DNA of 34,052 nucleotides from an uncultured Lachnospiraceae bacterium. Its GTDB lineage: Bacteria > Bacillota > Clostridia > Lachnospirales > Lachnospiraceae. Where the stretch lies: the NCBI GenBank assembly GCA_949738465.1, contig CATJBQ010000139.1:1-34052 (forward strand). Reading direction: 5' to 3'. Numbering within the stretch: position 1 is the first letter of the stretch; each line of letters begins with the position of its first letter. Positions 8,965 to 18,316 of the stretch are shown piece after piece. The translations under genes and the position numbers were made by a program. The notes below the pieces were generated by a model. The model searched no databases. It worked only from the letters and a program-made list of their open reading frames with translations, and was not told where the DNA came from.

Positions 8965-9816
8965 CTACTCCTTTACCGCCGCCGCCATAATCCCCTGCTC
9001 TAAGTACTCCTGGCCGATTCCGAACACCAGAAGGGCCGGCAGCACCGCAAGACACGAGGCGCAGAGGGCAAGGCCCGCCTGCTCCAGGCCGATTTCCGGC
9101 AGATACAGGGACAACGGCCACAGGCTTTTTGTTTTTAAAAAGGTCACCGGCTGCTCGATCATGCTCCACATTTCCAGAAACTGCAGCACCAGAGCGGAAA
9201 GGATTCCCGGCGCGCCCAGGGGAAGACCCAGCCGCAGAAAGATGGCAAACTCCCCCGCCCCATCGATCCGGGCCGCCTCCAGGATGGATTCCGGAATCCC
9301 TTCAAAAAAACGGAACATCAGAAACACCGAAAAGGTGGAAAATGCCCCCGGCCAGATCACGGCCCAGAGGCTGTCATAAAGCCCCAGGCGGTCCAGGACC
9401 AGGTACTGGGAAAGCATGGTCACCTGAAAGGGCATCATCATCAAAATGATGTAGAGCAGATACACCTGCCGCCTTCCAGGAAAACGGTACCGGGCCAGTC
9501 CCCAGGCCGAGGTGGTGGCAAACAAGATCTGCCCCGCCAGGACGCCTGCCGTCAGTTTGACGGTATTCCAGAACATCTGGAAAAATTCCGGCGAATCCAA
9601 AAGCACCTCCACAAAATGCCGCAGCGTGGGATACAGCGGCAGCAGCTTCCAACCGGCATAATCGTCCCCGCCATACAAAATGGGCCCTAAGGATTTTGAA
9701 AGCTCCCCGCCTCCTGTCAGGCTTCCGCTGGCCAGAAACAGCAGGGGGCTTATGGTAAGCAGGGCCAGAAGCAGCAGCAGCGCCAGGGTCACGGCCCGCA
9801 GAATTGTTTTTTTCAT
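8965..9816 (-). CDS. MalG-type ABC transporter permease
   Basis: A 283-residue inner-membrane subunit of a type I carbohydrate-family ABC importer (MalG/UgpE group), with about six hydrophobic segments. The EAA loop that contacts the ATPase is present (ILEAARIDGAGEFAIF, followed by LRLGLPLGAPGI). The start at 9816 has AAGGAGG seven bases upstream. It sits 12 bases after the MalF-type gene, so the two should form a heterodimer. No ATPase gene is nearby, so it may use a shared MsmX-type ATPase encoded elsewhere. The substrate is unknown. Confidence 0.9.
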   Translation of the reverse strand: MKKTILRAVTLALLLLLALLTISPLLFLASGSLTGGGELSKSLGPILYGGDDYAGWKLLPLYPTLRHFVEVLLDSPEFFQMFWNTVKLTAGVLAGQILFATTSAWGLARYRFPGRRQVYLLYIILMMMPFQVTMLSQYLVLDRLGLYDSLWAVIWPGAFSTFSVFLMFRFFEGIPESILEAARIDGAGEFAIFLRLGLPLGAPGILSALVLQFLEMWSMIEQPVTFLKTKSLWPLSLYLPEIGLEQAGLALCASCLAVLPALLVFGIGQEYLEQGIMAAAVKE

Positions 9817-9828
9817 TGAAATGCCTCC

Positions 9829-10719
9829 TTACTCCCGGCCTGCCCCGTTCCAGCTTTTTTCCAGAAGCAGCACCAGCGCCAGAATACACATAGACAGCAG
9901 CACGGCCCCCGCCGCCATCTTATCCATGGACAGCTCCCGAAACCAGTTGTTAAAAAGATGCTGCAGCAGATAAATGTTGTCCTGGGGATAATTTCCCGCC
10001 ACCAGGTAAGCCTCCCGAAACACCTTGAAGGAATTCAGAAAGGAAATAATGATAATGGTCACCGCCATGGGCCGGATACAGGGCAAGGTGATTTTGAAAA
10101 AACACATCACCCGGTTTGCCCCGTCCACCCGGGCCGCCTCGTAAAGCTCCTGGGGCACCGCGGACAGCCCTGCCAGCCACAGCACCACATCGTAACCGGT
10201 ATTTTTCCACAAATAGCTGAACACCAGTACGCCAAAGGCCGCGCCGGTATGCATCCAATCTGCGCCCTCCCCGCCCAGGCTGTGAATCCAGCCATTCAAA
10301 AGGCCTCTGGCATCAAAAACCAGACGCCACAGGAGGACAATGCTGGCCGCCGGCACCGCCAGCGGCACCAGGTAGGCGCTCTTTACCAGCCGGGCCGCCT
10401 TAAGAATCCCAGGGTGCTGCCGGGCCGGCAGCGTCAGCAGGCTTTGCAAAAGCACCGCCAGCACCAGCGACAGGAGCAGCAAAAGCGGCAGGCACACCAG
10501 GGCAAAGCGCAGCGTATTTCGGGCAGCCAGCCGGAAGGCTTCGTTCTCTAGGACACTGCGGTAATTGGACACCCCCACAAAGCCGCCTCCCATAGCGTTT
10601 AAAAAGGAACGGCGCACCACGTCCAGAAAAGGAACCAGATAGAACACCAGTACGCCCGTGAAGCCCGGCAGCACAAACAGCCAGCCCCACAACGCCCGTT
10701 TTCGATTTGATCGTTTCAT
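9829..10719 (-). CDS. MalF-type ABC transporter permease
   Basis: A 296-residue membrane subunit of the MalF/UgpA group. It begins with a short basic tail and a first helix (ALWGWLFVLPGFTGVLVFYL), typical of sugar-type permeases. The EAA loop reads LYEAARVDGANRVMCF, followed by KITLPCIRPM. The start at 10719 has GGAG eight bases upstream. It follows the solute-binding protein gene by 29 bases and precedes the MalG-type gene by 12. The family is clear and the transported compound is not; sugars are usual for this family, but the odd partners make other substrates possible. Confidence 0.9.
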   Translation of the reverse strand: MKRSNRKRALWGWLFVLPGFTGVLVFYLVPFLDVVRRSFLNAMGGGFVGVSNYRSVLENEAFRLAARNTLRFALVCLPLLLLLSLVLAVLLQSLLTLPARQHPGILKAARLVKSAYLVPLAVPAASIVLLWRLVFDARGLLNGWIHSLGGEGADWMHTGAAFGVLVFSYLWKNTGYDVVLWLAGLSAVPQELYEAARVDGANRVMCFFKITLPCIRPMAVTIIIISFLNSFKVFREAYLVAGNYPQDNIYLLQHLFNNWFRELSMDKMAAGAVLLSMCILALVLLLEKSWNGAGRE

Positions 10720-10748
10720 CTTGCATTCTCCATTTGGGCAATGATCCT

Positions 10749-13067
10749 TTATTCCGCCAGATACAGCCGGACCTTCTGCAGAATGGCGTCCACTGCCTGT
10801 TCCACAGACTGGTTCCCCTTCAGGCAGCTTTCCCCCTCCGTAAGCACCAGCTCCAGGATCACCCGGTCCGTCATGGCCGGAACATTCAGGCTTTCAATCA
10901 TAGCTGTCAGCTCCTGCCGGCTGGCATCCCCTAAAGGCCCTACCTCATAGCCCGTCACCTCATCGTCGGGGCCGGACATGGCGATGCTGTACTCCTTCAT
11001 CCGCCCGAAATTATCCTGGTATGTTTTGCGGTTTATGGGGAAGCCGTCGCTGATGACACTCTGGCATCCATCGGAGAGCGCGGTCTGTACAAACTGCCGG
11101 GCGGAAGGGTTCTCCTCCCCCTTCCCGGTCATCCCCAGGGAAACATAGGGCACAAAGGCATTTCCGCCCTCCGGGTTGAAAAGGGCCGCGCTTCCTCCGA
11201 TCTGCGCCTGGATCCCGCAAAGCTCCTGCAAATCCCCCGCGTCGGTCAAGGTGCCGAAGCTCACCTGGCTCGTGCCCAGGAAACGCCCGTTGGCCGCATA
11301 ATTAACGGTGCCGTACAGGCTGCCTCCCACCCGGGCCTTTCCCATGTTCTCCGTCACATTCTCATGACTGTCCAGCTTGTAGAGGGTTTCTGCCGCCGTA
11401 AGAAAAGCGCTGAGCTTTTCCTTATCGATACTGCCGTCCTCTCCCCGCCAGCCGGCGCTATCGCCATAAAACAGCGTTTCCAGCAGATTTTTCGCCGTGG
11501 TGTTGGACAGGATCTGCTTTCCGGGATTTTTCTCCTGGCAGGCTACGGCGTAGGCCGCCAGGTCCTTCAGGCTTTTCCCTGCCGCCAGGGCGTCCGCCCC
11601 GCCCTCTGTCACCGTAAAATAAAAGCGCAGCGGCACCTGGCAGAGCCTGCCCTCCTCCGCAAAGCTTCCGGTAATGTTGGTAAACAGGCCGTCGCTGCCT
11701 TCCGCCTCCTCCACATAGCTTTTCAGGTCCACAAGCACGCCTTTTTCCCGGTAGCTGTCCACCGGCATCCCGTCCAGAACCAGAAGATCCGGCCCGTCTC
11801 CCGCCAGAAGTTCCGTATTCAAGGCCCGCAGGGCGTCCTCTGCCGTCATTCCGCTGCCCTCCGCCATGCCGATGGTCTTTTTCACAAACACGTCGGGATT
11901 TTCTTTTTTATAATAGGAAATCACCTGCTGTAAAACGGCGGAATCCTCCAGGGCATAGATCTCAAGCTGCCTGGTAGGTACCGCCGAGGCGCTGGCATCG
12001 TATTTGTAGTAATAGCAGCGGCTCACCCCCAGGGAATCAGCGCCGAATACCAGATATTCCTCCTGGCTTATGGTATACACGGCGGAAAACATGGTGCTCT
12101 CGTCTCCTAAGGATACCTGCTCCCCGTTGATCAACTGCTCGCTGACGGCCCCGTTTTCCTCCAGATAAAACAGTCCCTGATGGTTAACATAGACCACGCT
12201 TCCCTCCGACGCGCCCTGGTCATATACCACGGGAAAATAATTGCCGTCGGTTCCCAGCATTTCCTGCTTATTTGTCGTATCCTTTAAAAGCTCGCTTGTG
12301 GATCCCAGTTCTCCGTTAGATGCATCTAACTCTTTGACACCCTCCCCGGTGACCAGCAGGATCTTATCTCCTACCGTATCCACATAGCCCGCCTGCCCGG
12401 CCATGGCAGAATTGACCTGGGTCATGCTGCCGCTTTGTGTATCCACCCGGTACAGATTGTCATTTAAATCCACCGCCAGCAGCTCCCCATCCGTGGTATA
12501 TTTTGCCTGGACGATCTGGTTTTTGCCGTCGGCGCCGCCCTCATAGGCCGGAAGCGAAAGGGGCACTTCCCCAACACTTCCATCCGGCGCGATGATTTTA
12601 AGTCCCACATCCGCATTCTCGGAATAATACCCGAAGGCCGCCACACTGCCGTCCGGCCCGCAGGCAGATCTGGATATATAAAGAGCGCCCAACTCCTGCA
12701 CCTTCGTCAGCTCCCAGTTTTCCCCCCGATCCGTGGTCTTCATCAGATAATAGGACAGATGCTGCCCGTCGCATCCGAATCCGTAAATACTGCCGTCGCT
12801 GCCGCGCTCTGTGGCCATCAGAAGGTCCACGCCCTCCGGCAAGGTCCGCTCCGTCTCCACAAACCTTCCCGCCCCCCGGTCCTGGCCGTCCTCCGCACTG
12901 TCTTCGGTCTGGCCGCCCCCCGGGGCTTCTCCCTCCAGGCCGCCCTCTGAGCCGCCTTCTTTTCTATCCCCGGATTCCTGCTTGCCACTGCAGCCGGCAA
13001 GCATGCCCATAGACAACACTGCTATGAGCAGCAGGCTTCCGATCCTCTTCCATATCTTCATCATCAT
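10749..13067 (-). CDS. Solute-binding lipoprotein fused to a propeller-like domain
   Basis: This is a large (about 772-residue) cell-surface lipoprotein and the first gene of the operon. It has a signal peptide with lipobox LAGC (Cys at about 26) and an acidic Gly/Glu-rich linker (about 30-70). A repeat-rich beta region follows (about 75-395), containing an Asp-box-like motif TTDRGENW (111-118) and further strand-turn units such as ACGPDGSVAAFGYYSEN. The C-terminal half (about 400-772) looks like a type 2 solute-binding fold (LEIYALEDSAVLQQVISYYK, LNTELLAGDGPDLLVLDG, SDGFPINRKTY). Ordinary binding proteins of this type have 400-550 residues, so the N-terminal half is an addition. The start is placed in the ATG-ATG-ATG run at 13067-13059 because AAAGGAG lies just upstream; the 13112 start would leave a long leader before the signal peptide. 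Binding is inferred from the permease genes that follow. Confidence 0.8.
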   Translation of the reverse strand: MMMKIWKRIGSLLLIAVLSMGMLAGCSGKQESGDRKEGGSEGGLEGEAPGGGQTEDSAEDGQDRGAGRFVETERTLPEGVDLLMATERGSDGSIYGFGCDGQHLSYYLMKTTDRGENWELTKVQELGALYISRSACGPDGSVAAFGYYSENADVGLKIIAPDGSVGEVPLSLPAYEGGADGKNQIVQAKYTTDGELLAVDLNDNLYRVDTQSGSMTQVNSAMAGQAGYVDTVGDKILLVTGEGVKELDASNGELGSTSELLKDTTNKQEMLGTDGNYFPVVYDQGASEGSVVYVNHQGLFYLEENGAVSEQLINGEQVSLGDESTMFSAVYTISQEEYLVFGADSLGVSRCYYYKYDASASAVPTRQLEIYALEDSAVLQQVISYYKKENPDVFVKKTIGMAEGSGMTAEDALRALNTELLAGDGPDLLVLDGMPVDSYREKGVLVDLKSYVEEAEGSDGLFTNITGSFAEEGRLCQVPLRFYFTVTEGGADALAAGKSLKDLAAYAVACQEKNPGKQILSNTTAKNLLETLFYGDSAGWRGEDGSIDKEKLSAFLTAAETLYKLDSHENVTENMGKARVGGSLYGTVNYAANGRFLGTSQVSFGTLTDAGDLQELCGIQAQIGGSAALFNPEGGNAFVPYVSLGMTGKGEENPSARQFVQTALSDGCQSVISDGFPINRKTYQDNFGRMKEYSIAMSGPDDEVTGYEVGPLGDASRQELTAMIESLNVPAMTDRVILELVLTEGESCLKGNQSVEQAVDAILQKVRLYLAE

Positions 13068-13297
13068 TCGTCTCCTTTCGTTTTTCAAAAATCTGACTGT
13101 TTCCATCCCCATCTTAACAAAACTCCCTTTATTTTTTCTTAAAGAATGCCTTTAATTTCTTTTTCAGATTTAAAACATTTTTTAAGGAAGGGTGTGCTAG
13201 AATAAAGATACGATGTTTGACATAGGGGACCGGGCAAGACTGTGGCGGGCAAAACACAGTAATAACAACCCCATAATTACAGAAACGGAGGCTCACC
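13068..13297. promoter_or_regulatory. Divergent control region, transporter operon / two-component genes
   Basis: These 230 bases separate the start of the transporter operon (minus strand) from the two-component genes (plus strand). The central part (about 13113-13215) is AT-rich. A plus-strand extended -10, TGCTAGAAT, lies at 13195-13203 with no convincing -35. A perfect TTGACA at 13217-13222 has no -10 at the right distance. No clear minus-strand promoter was found, as might be expected if the operon needs an activator such as the adjacent response regulator. Confidence 0.5.
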
Positions 13298-13978
13298 ATG
13301 CGAATCCTATTGGTAGAAGACGACAAAAATTTTTGCGAAACCCTGGCATTCCAGCTACAGCAGGAGCACCACCAGGTGAACGTATGCCAGGACGGGCGGG
13401 ACGGCCTGGATCTCCTTTTGCAGGACGCCTACGACCTGGCGCTTTTAGACCGGATGCTGCCCACCATGAACGGCCTTCTGGTGCTTAAGAAGGCGCGGGA
13501 GCGCGGGGTCACAACGCCGGTCATCCTCATCACCGCCCTGGGGGAGCTGTACGACCGGATCGAAGGCTTGGACTGCGGCGCCGACGATTATCTGGTCAAG
13601 CCCTTCGCCTACGAGGAGCTGGCCGCCAGGATCCGCTCCCTGGGCCGGCGCAGCGGCGCTTCCATGAACCAGGCCCTGGAGCTTTGCGACATTTCCTACG
13701 ACAGCAGCCTGCGCCAGCTATCCGGCCCCGCCGGGTCACTGCTGTTGTCCGGGCGGGAAGCCCGGCTTCTGGAGTTGTTTTTGCAAAATCCCGGCCAGGT
13801 CCTCCGCCGGATGACCTTATTATCACGGGTCTGGGGCGCAGACGCCCCGGTGGAGGAAGGAAATCTTGACACCTACATCCACTTTGTACGCAAAAGGCTG
13901 GCCCAGGCAGGAAGCCGCCTGGCCATCCAGACCGTGCGCGGAATCGGTTATCTTTTGGAGGACGATCATGCTTCGTAA
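13298..13978 (+). CDS. OmpR-family response regulator
   Basis: A 226-residue transcription factor with an N-terminal receiver domain and a C-terminal winged helix. The receiver has the acidic pair D8-D9, the phospho-acceptor D51 (ALLDRMLP) and the conserved Lys in DDYLVKPF. The DNA-binding half includes EARLLELFLQNPGQVLRR and TVRGIGYLL. The ribosome-binding site ACGGAGG lies six bases upstream of the ATG. It overlaps the sensor kinase gene by 11 bases, so the two are coupled. The transporter operon diverges from this gene, making it the likely target; that link is inference from position. Confidence 0.95.
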   Translation: MRILLVEDDKNFCETLAFQLQQEHHQVNVCQDGRDGLDLLLQDAYDLALLDRMLPTMNGLLVLKKARERGVTTPVILITALGELYDRIEGLDCGADDYLVKPFAYEELAARIRSLGRRSGASMNQALELCDISYDSSLRQLSGPAGSLLLSGREARLLELFLQNPGQVLRRMTLLSRVWGADAPVEEGNLDTYIHFVRKRLAQAGSRLAIQTVRGIGYLLEDDHAS

Positions 13979-15320
13979 ACTGCATCTGCAGATGACAATC
14001 TTCTGCACCCTGATTACCGGCGCAATCCTGCTCGCTTTAAGCCTGCTGTGCCTTTTTGCCGCCAGGAACAGCGTACAGGAAAACAATTATGCCTCCTTTT
14101 CCAAGGAGCTGGCCGTGCTTCTGGCCAACCTCCAGAGCCAGCCCTATCTGTCCCATCAATGGCTTGGGCAGATGCAGGAGGAGCATCATCTTAAAATCTA
14201 CTTATATAACAATGGGGAGCCTCTTTTTTACGAAACCTTTCACGACGAGGAAGAAAGCAGCGTCCTCCCCCGGCAGGTTCTTGACGACGCCCGCTTACGG
14301 CTGGAACTAGACATTTTCCAGAATACCGGCGGCCAGCGCATCCTCCACGAAGAATTCCCCTTCCAGGAATATTATGCCTCGGTGGGATACCTGGAGCTTA
14401 AGGGCGGACGGCTGGGCTTTGTGATCCTCTATCCCCTGGCCGGCCAGCTCCGGGAGCTTCGCCTTCTGGGCCTTGCGATCCTCGCAGCCGACCTTACTGC
14501 CCTTCTGCTCCTTAGCCTTTTCGCCTGGTTCTTCACCGGGCGGCTGCTTGTGCCCATCGCCAAAGCACGCGAAAAGCAAAACCATTTTATTGCCGCCGCC
14601 TCCCACGAGCTGCGCACGCCCTTAGGCGTCATGCTGTCGGGTCTGGAATCTATGGAAAAATGTGAAACCGCCGCCGACCGCCGTCATTTTGCCGCCATCA
14701 TCCGCCAGGAAGGACATCGGATGAAACGGCTGATGGGGGATATGCTGCTGCTGGCCAGCTCCGACAGCCAGAGATTATCTCTACATCTAACAACAATTCA
14801 ACCGGACGAACTTCTGTTAGAATGCTATGAAAGGTATGAGGCTCTCGCCGAAGGCCACCGCATCCGTCTTTCCTTTTCCCTTCCCCAGGATCCGCTGCCG
14901 GACTGTGTCTGGGACCGGGAGTGCATCCTGCAGATTCTTTCCATTTTGCTGGACAACGCCCTCTCCTACACCCCTGCCGGCGGGCGGGTCCACCTCTCCC
15001 TTTCCCGTCAGAAGGACGGCAAAATACTTTTTGGCGTGACCGATTCCGGCCCCGGCATCCCCGCATCGGAACGAACGCTCATTTTCGAACGCTTCTATCG
15101 GGCAGATCCGTCCCGGGCGGACAAATCCCATTTCGGCCTGGGGCTTGCCACCGCCAAGGAGCTGGTGGACGCCCACCGGGGACGGATCTGGGTCTTAGAG
15201 GGCATCCAGCCGGATTTAAGCGGAGCCGCATTCTGGGTGGAGCTAAGCCAGCATGTTCCATCCGTCCATGAACCGGTGAAACATATCGGGCCTCATCGCA
15301 GAAAAAATGTCGGACAGTGA
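13968..15320 (+). CDS. Sensor histidine kinase
   Basis: A 450-residue membrane sensor. Two transmembrane helices (about 11-32 and 165-189) bracket an outside sensor domain of about 130 residues that I do not recognise. The kinase core has the H-box SHELRTP (H213), N-box LLDNALSY, G1 box DSGPGIP, F-box FERFYR and G2 box GLGLA, so it should be active. The ATG at 13968 is used because GGAGG lies six bases upstream and it gives the normal 11-base overlap with the regulator gene. Only a short linker separates the second helix from the H-box, so a full HAMP domain seems absent. Confidence 0.93.
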   Translation: MLRKLHLQMTIFCTLITGAILLALSLLCLFAARNSVQENNYASFSKELAVLLANLQSQPYLSHQWLGQMQEEHHLKIYLYNNGEPLFYETFHDEEESSVLPRQVLDDARLRLELDIFQNTGGQRILHEEFPFQEYYASVGYLELKGGRLGFVILYPLAGQLRELRLLGLAILAADLTALLLLSLFAWFFTGRLLVPIAKAREKQNHFIAAASHELRTPLGVMLSGLESMEKCETAADRRHFAAIIRQEGHRMKRLMGDMLLLASSDSQRLSLHLTTIQPDELLLECYERYEALAEGHRIRLSFSLPQDPLPDCVWDRECILQILSILLDNALSYTPAGGRVHLSLSRQKDGKILFGVTDSGPGIPASERTLIFERFYRADPSRADKSHFGLGLATAKELVDAHRGRIWVLEGIQPDLSGAAFWVELSQHVPSVHEPVKHIGPHRRKNVGQ

Positions 15321-15329
15321 TGTAATCAC
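15317..15329. promoter_or_regulatory. Short palindrome ahead of the disulfide reductase gene
   Basis: GTGAT-GTA-ATCAC is a perfect inverted repeat overlapping the stop codon of the kinase gene, about 70 bases before the reductase start. It could be an operator for a redox or Crp/Fnr-like regulator, but the spacing does not match a standard consensus that I can name. It may be chance. Confidence 0.2.
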
Positions 15330-15399
15330 AGAAGCAGACCGGAAAATAGTGTATCATAAGATCAAAAGAATTTATACGCAGGAAAGGTGGAACTATTTT

Positions 15400-17121
15400 A
15401 TGAAAGTAGTAATTGTAGGCGGCGTGGCAGGCGGCGCAACCGCGGCCGCCCGTATTCGCAGACTGGATGAGCAGGCTGAAATTCTTGTGTTCGAGCGTTC
15501 CGGATATATTTCCTACGCAAATTGCGGATTGCCTTATTATATCGGCGGAACGATCACGGATCCGGAGCATCTGACACTGCAGACCCCGGAAAATTTCTGG
15601 TCCCGCTTCCGCACCACCATGAAGGTACACCATGAGGTCACAGCCATTCATCCCGACCAGAAAACCGTCACGGTCAGAAATCTGGATACCGGGGAGGTAT
15701 TTGAAGAAAGCTACGACAAGCTGGTCCTCTCTCCCGGCGCAAAGCCTGCCCAGCCCAGGCTTCCCGGAACCGGCATCGACAAGCTGTTTACCTTACGCAC
15801 CGTGGAGGATACCTTCTGTATCAAGGAATATATCAACCGAAACCACCCCAGATCCGCGGTTCTGGCAGGCGGCGGTTTTATCGGATTGGAGTTGGCGGAA
15901 AATTTAAAAGAGCTGGGTATGGAGGTGACCATCGTCCAGCGTCCCAGGCAGTTGATGAACCCCTTTGATTCCGATATGGCTTCCTTTATCCATAGCCAGA
16001 TGCGCCGGCACGGCATCCGGCTGGCGCTGGGTTACACCGTGGAGGGCTTTGTGGAAAAAAACGGCGGCGTGGACGTTTTATTGAAGGACGAAGCGCCCCT
16101 CCATGCCGATATGGTCATTCTCGCCATCGGCGTAACGCCGGACACAACGTTGGCAGCGGAGGCCGGACTGACGCTTGGCATCAAGGGAAGTATTGTGGTC
16201 AATGACCGGATGGAAACCTCTGCCCCCGACATTTACGCCGCCGGCGACGCCGTGCAGGTCAAGCATGCCGTCACCGGCGCGGATGCGCTGATCTCTCTGG
16301 CCGGCCCCGCCAACAAGCAGGGACGGATCATCGCGGACAATATCTGCGGCGGAGACAGCCGTTACCTGGGCTCCCAGGGAAGCAGCGTCATCAAGCTTTT
16401 TGATATGACGGCCGCCGCCACCGGCATCAATGAGACCAATGCCAGAAAGGCCGGTCTGGACGCAGACTCTGTCGTTCTCTCTCCCATGAGCCACGCCGGC
16501 TACTATCCCAGCGGCAAGGTCATGACCATGAAGGTTGTTTTTGAAAAGGAAACCTACCGTCTGCTGGGCGCACAGATCGTGGGATACGAGGGCGTGGACA
16601 AACGGATCGACGTGCTGGCCACCGCCATCCATGCCGGCTTGAAAGCCACCCAGCTAAAGGACCTGGATCTGGCCTATGCGCCGCCCTATTCCTCCGCCAA
16701 GGATCCGGTGAACATGGCGGGATTTATGATCGACAACGTTGCAAAAGGCGTACTAAAGCAATGGTATCTTGACGATGTGGACAATCTGCCCCGGAACGGC
16801 AGCGTCACACTGCTGGACGCACGGACAGCATACGAATACCGCCAGGGCCATATCGAAGGCTTCCGGAATCTTCCGGTGGACGAGCTGCGGGAGCGCCTTT
16901 CTGAAATCGAAAAAGGGAAGCCGGTCTATGTAATTTGCCAGAGCGGCCTGCGCAGCTACATTGCATGCCGCATTCTTGCTGGAAACGGCTATGAAGCCTA
17001 TAACTTTTCCGGCGGCTTCCGGTTCTACGACGCCGTCCGGAATGACCGTTGTTTGATCGAACAGGAGTTTGCCTGCGGTATGGATCAATTGGGAGGATTG
17101 CCCATCCGCGTTTTACGATGA
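15400..17121 (+). CDS. CoA-disulfide reductase-like enzyme with C-terminal rhodanese
   Basis: A 573-residue cytoplasmic FAD/NAD(P)H oxidoreductase fused to a sulfurtransferase domain. The N-terminus has the dinucleotide-binding motif VVIVGGVAGGATAAARIRR, then YANCGLPYYIGG with the redox Cys of CoA-disulfide reductases (C42). A second nucleotide-binding motif AVLAGGGFIGLELAENL and the FAD motif IYAAGDAVQV follow. The last ~110 residues form a rhodanese domain with Cys513 in VICQSGLRSY. Such fusions act in CoA-disulfide, persulfide or polysulfide reduction. The ATG at 15400 is preferred because MKVVIVGG is the usual N-terminus and AAAGGTGG lies upstream; the open frame begins at 15307 but that would overlap the kinase gene. 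It ends one base before the convergent UroD-like gene, with no terminator between. Confidence 0.92.
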   Translation: MKVVIVGGVAGGATAAARIRRLDEQAEILVFERSGYISYANCGLPYYIGGTITDPEHLTLQTPENFWSRFRTTMKVHHEVTAIHPDQKTVTVRNLDTGEVFEESYDKLVLSPGAKPAQPRLPGTGIDKLFTLRTVEDTFCIKEYINRNHPRSAVLAGGGFIGLELAENLKELGMEVTIVQRPRQLMNPFDSDMASFIHSQMRRHGIRLALGYTVEGFVEKNGGVDVLLKDEAPLHADMVILAIGVTPDTTLAAEAGLTLGIKGSIVVNDRMETSAPDIYAAGDAVQVKHAVTGADALISLAGPANKQGRIIADNICGGDSRYLGSQGSSVIKLFDMTAAATGINETNARKAGLDADSVVLSPMSHAGYYPSGKVMTMKVVFEKETYRLLGAQIVGYEGVDKRIDVLATAIHAGLKATQLKDLDLAYAPPYSSAKDPVNMAGFMIDNVAKGVLKQWYLDDVDNLPRNGSVTLLDARTAYEYRQGHIEGFRNLPVDELRERLSEIEKGKPVYVICQSGLRSYIACRILAGNGYEAYNFSGGFRFYDAVRNDRCLIEQEFACGMDQLGGLPIRVLR

Positions 17122-17122
17122 A

Positions 17123-18235
17123 TCAATCGCTCTGTCCTACACAAACCATGGGATGACACCCAGCTTGCCGTGCGCGGGTTTCATCCTTAAAATCCCCCCG
17201 ATACTCCCGCACAATCTCAATCATATCCAGATATTTCTCCGCCGGCACATAATTGGGAATGGAATTCCCGGTTCCGAACGCAAAGCCGCCGTGGCCCCTG
17301 GATTTTCCAATCACATCCAGGATATAATCCTTAAGCGCCGGCTTTGTATAGGAGCACAGCACGTCCACATCCACGCCGCCGAAGTTCCCGATCCTGTCGC
17401 CATACCGTTCCACCCAGATCGGGAAGGGGGCGATCTGGTCTTCATTGGAATGCTTCGCGTCGATGTTGATTTTGTCAATCAGATCCTCCATCACGTCAAA
17501 GATCTTCCCGCAGGAATGGAGCAAAAAGGGCTTCCCATAGCTGTGGACCAGCTCCACGATGGGCCGATACTGTGGAAAAATAAGGCCCCTGATATCATCG
17601 GTTGACAAAAGGGTGTTGCTCTTGTACCCCAGATCATCTCCAAACCGCAGTACGCAGTAAATATCCCCAAACTCCTCCATAAACCTCCGCCAGATTTTCA
17701 GGTTTGTCTCACCCACCTTTGCAAAAAGCGCCCGGTAAAGTTCTTCGTCGTCCGCCGAAAGATAACACAATCCCTGGTATCCCGTCACATCCTGCACGCA
17801 TTCGAAAATCCCGTTTCCTACCCCTCCGATGGCCCGCATCCCTTCCGGCATCTCATCCCGCAGCGCCTTAAAATACCGGGAATACGTATCAAAATAAAGC
17901 GTAGGCACCTCATCCCAGGGGTAATTTTTAAAATCAGCCGCATCCTGGATCACAGGCGTTACCCGGCTGTCCCCCAGTGCGCCGGAACCGGGCATGATCC
18001 CGCCGATGCACTGCTCGAAGGTAACCACATCGTACCCGTATTCCTTAAAAAAATTGCAATAGATCCGGAAAAATTCATGGAGATCCCGATCGTCCCCCTC
18101 GTACAGCGAAACCAGATCCACCCCCTTGATCTCGCCGATTTTTTCAATAGAAACATTGTGTTCATAGAGGGGCAGCCTCTCCACCTCTACATTTTTTGCG
18201 CATTTTACCACATTACGGTAATCCGGTTGAAACAT
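17123..18235 (-). CDS. Uroporphyrinogen decarboxylase family (MtaA-like) protein
   Basis: A 370-residue cytoplasmic protein of the UroD superfamily. It lacks the RxPVWxMRQAGR signature expected at the start of true haem-pathway HemE. It has HSCGK at residues 240-244, the His-x-Cys zinc-type motif of corrinoid-dependent methyltransferases such as MtaA/MtbA, and a TIM-barrel ending in GGFAFGTGNSIPNYVP. It could be a methyltransferase or demethylase subunit, but no corrinoid protein or activator is beside it. The ATG at 18235 has AAAGGAGG six bases upstream; the longer frame to 18322 would run through the divergent promoter region. It is divergent from an AraC regulator that probably controls it. 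Confidence 0.82.
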   Translation of the reverse strand: MFQPDYRNVVKCAKNVEVERLPLYEHNVSIEKIGEIKGVDLVSLYEGDDRDLHEFFRIYCNFFKEYGYDVVTFEQCIGGIMPGSGALGDSRVTPVIQDAADFKNYPWDEVPTLYFDTYSRYFKALRDEMPEGMRAIGGVGNGIFECVQDVTGYQGLCYLSADDEELYRALFAKVGETNLKIWRRFMEEFGDIYCVLRFGDDLGYKSNTLLSTDDIRGLIFPQYRPIVELVHSYGKPFLLHSCGKIFDVMEDLIDKINIDAKHSNEDQIAPFPIWVERYGDRIGNFGGVDVDVLCSYTKPALKDYILDVIGKSRGHGGFAFGTGNSIPNYVPAEKYLDMIEIVREYRGDFKDETRARQAGCHPMVCVGQSD

Positions 18236-18316
18236 ATTTTTCCTCCTTTGCTGCGGCCCCATCGCCACAGAAGCTTGACTCCCTACGCTTCCCATTATAT
18301 AATATATAAAATTGGT

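Noticed and set aside
13217-13245. Perfect TTGACA as a promoter for the two-component genes
   Set aside because: The hexamer 17 bases downstream is CTGTGG, which is not a -10 box; the extended -10 at 13195-13203 is somewhat better.
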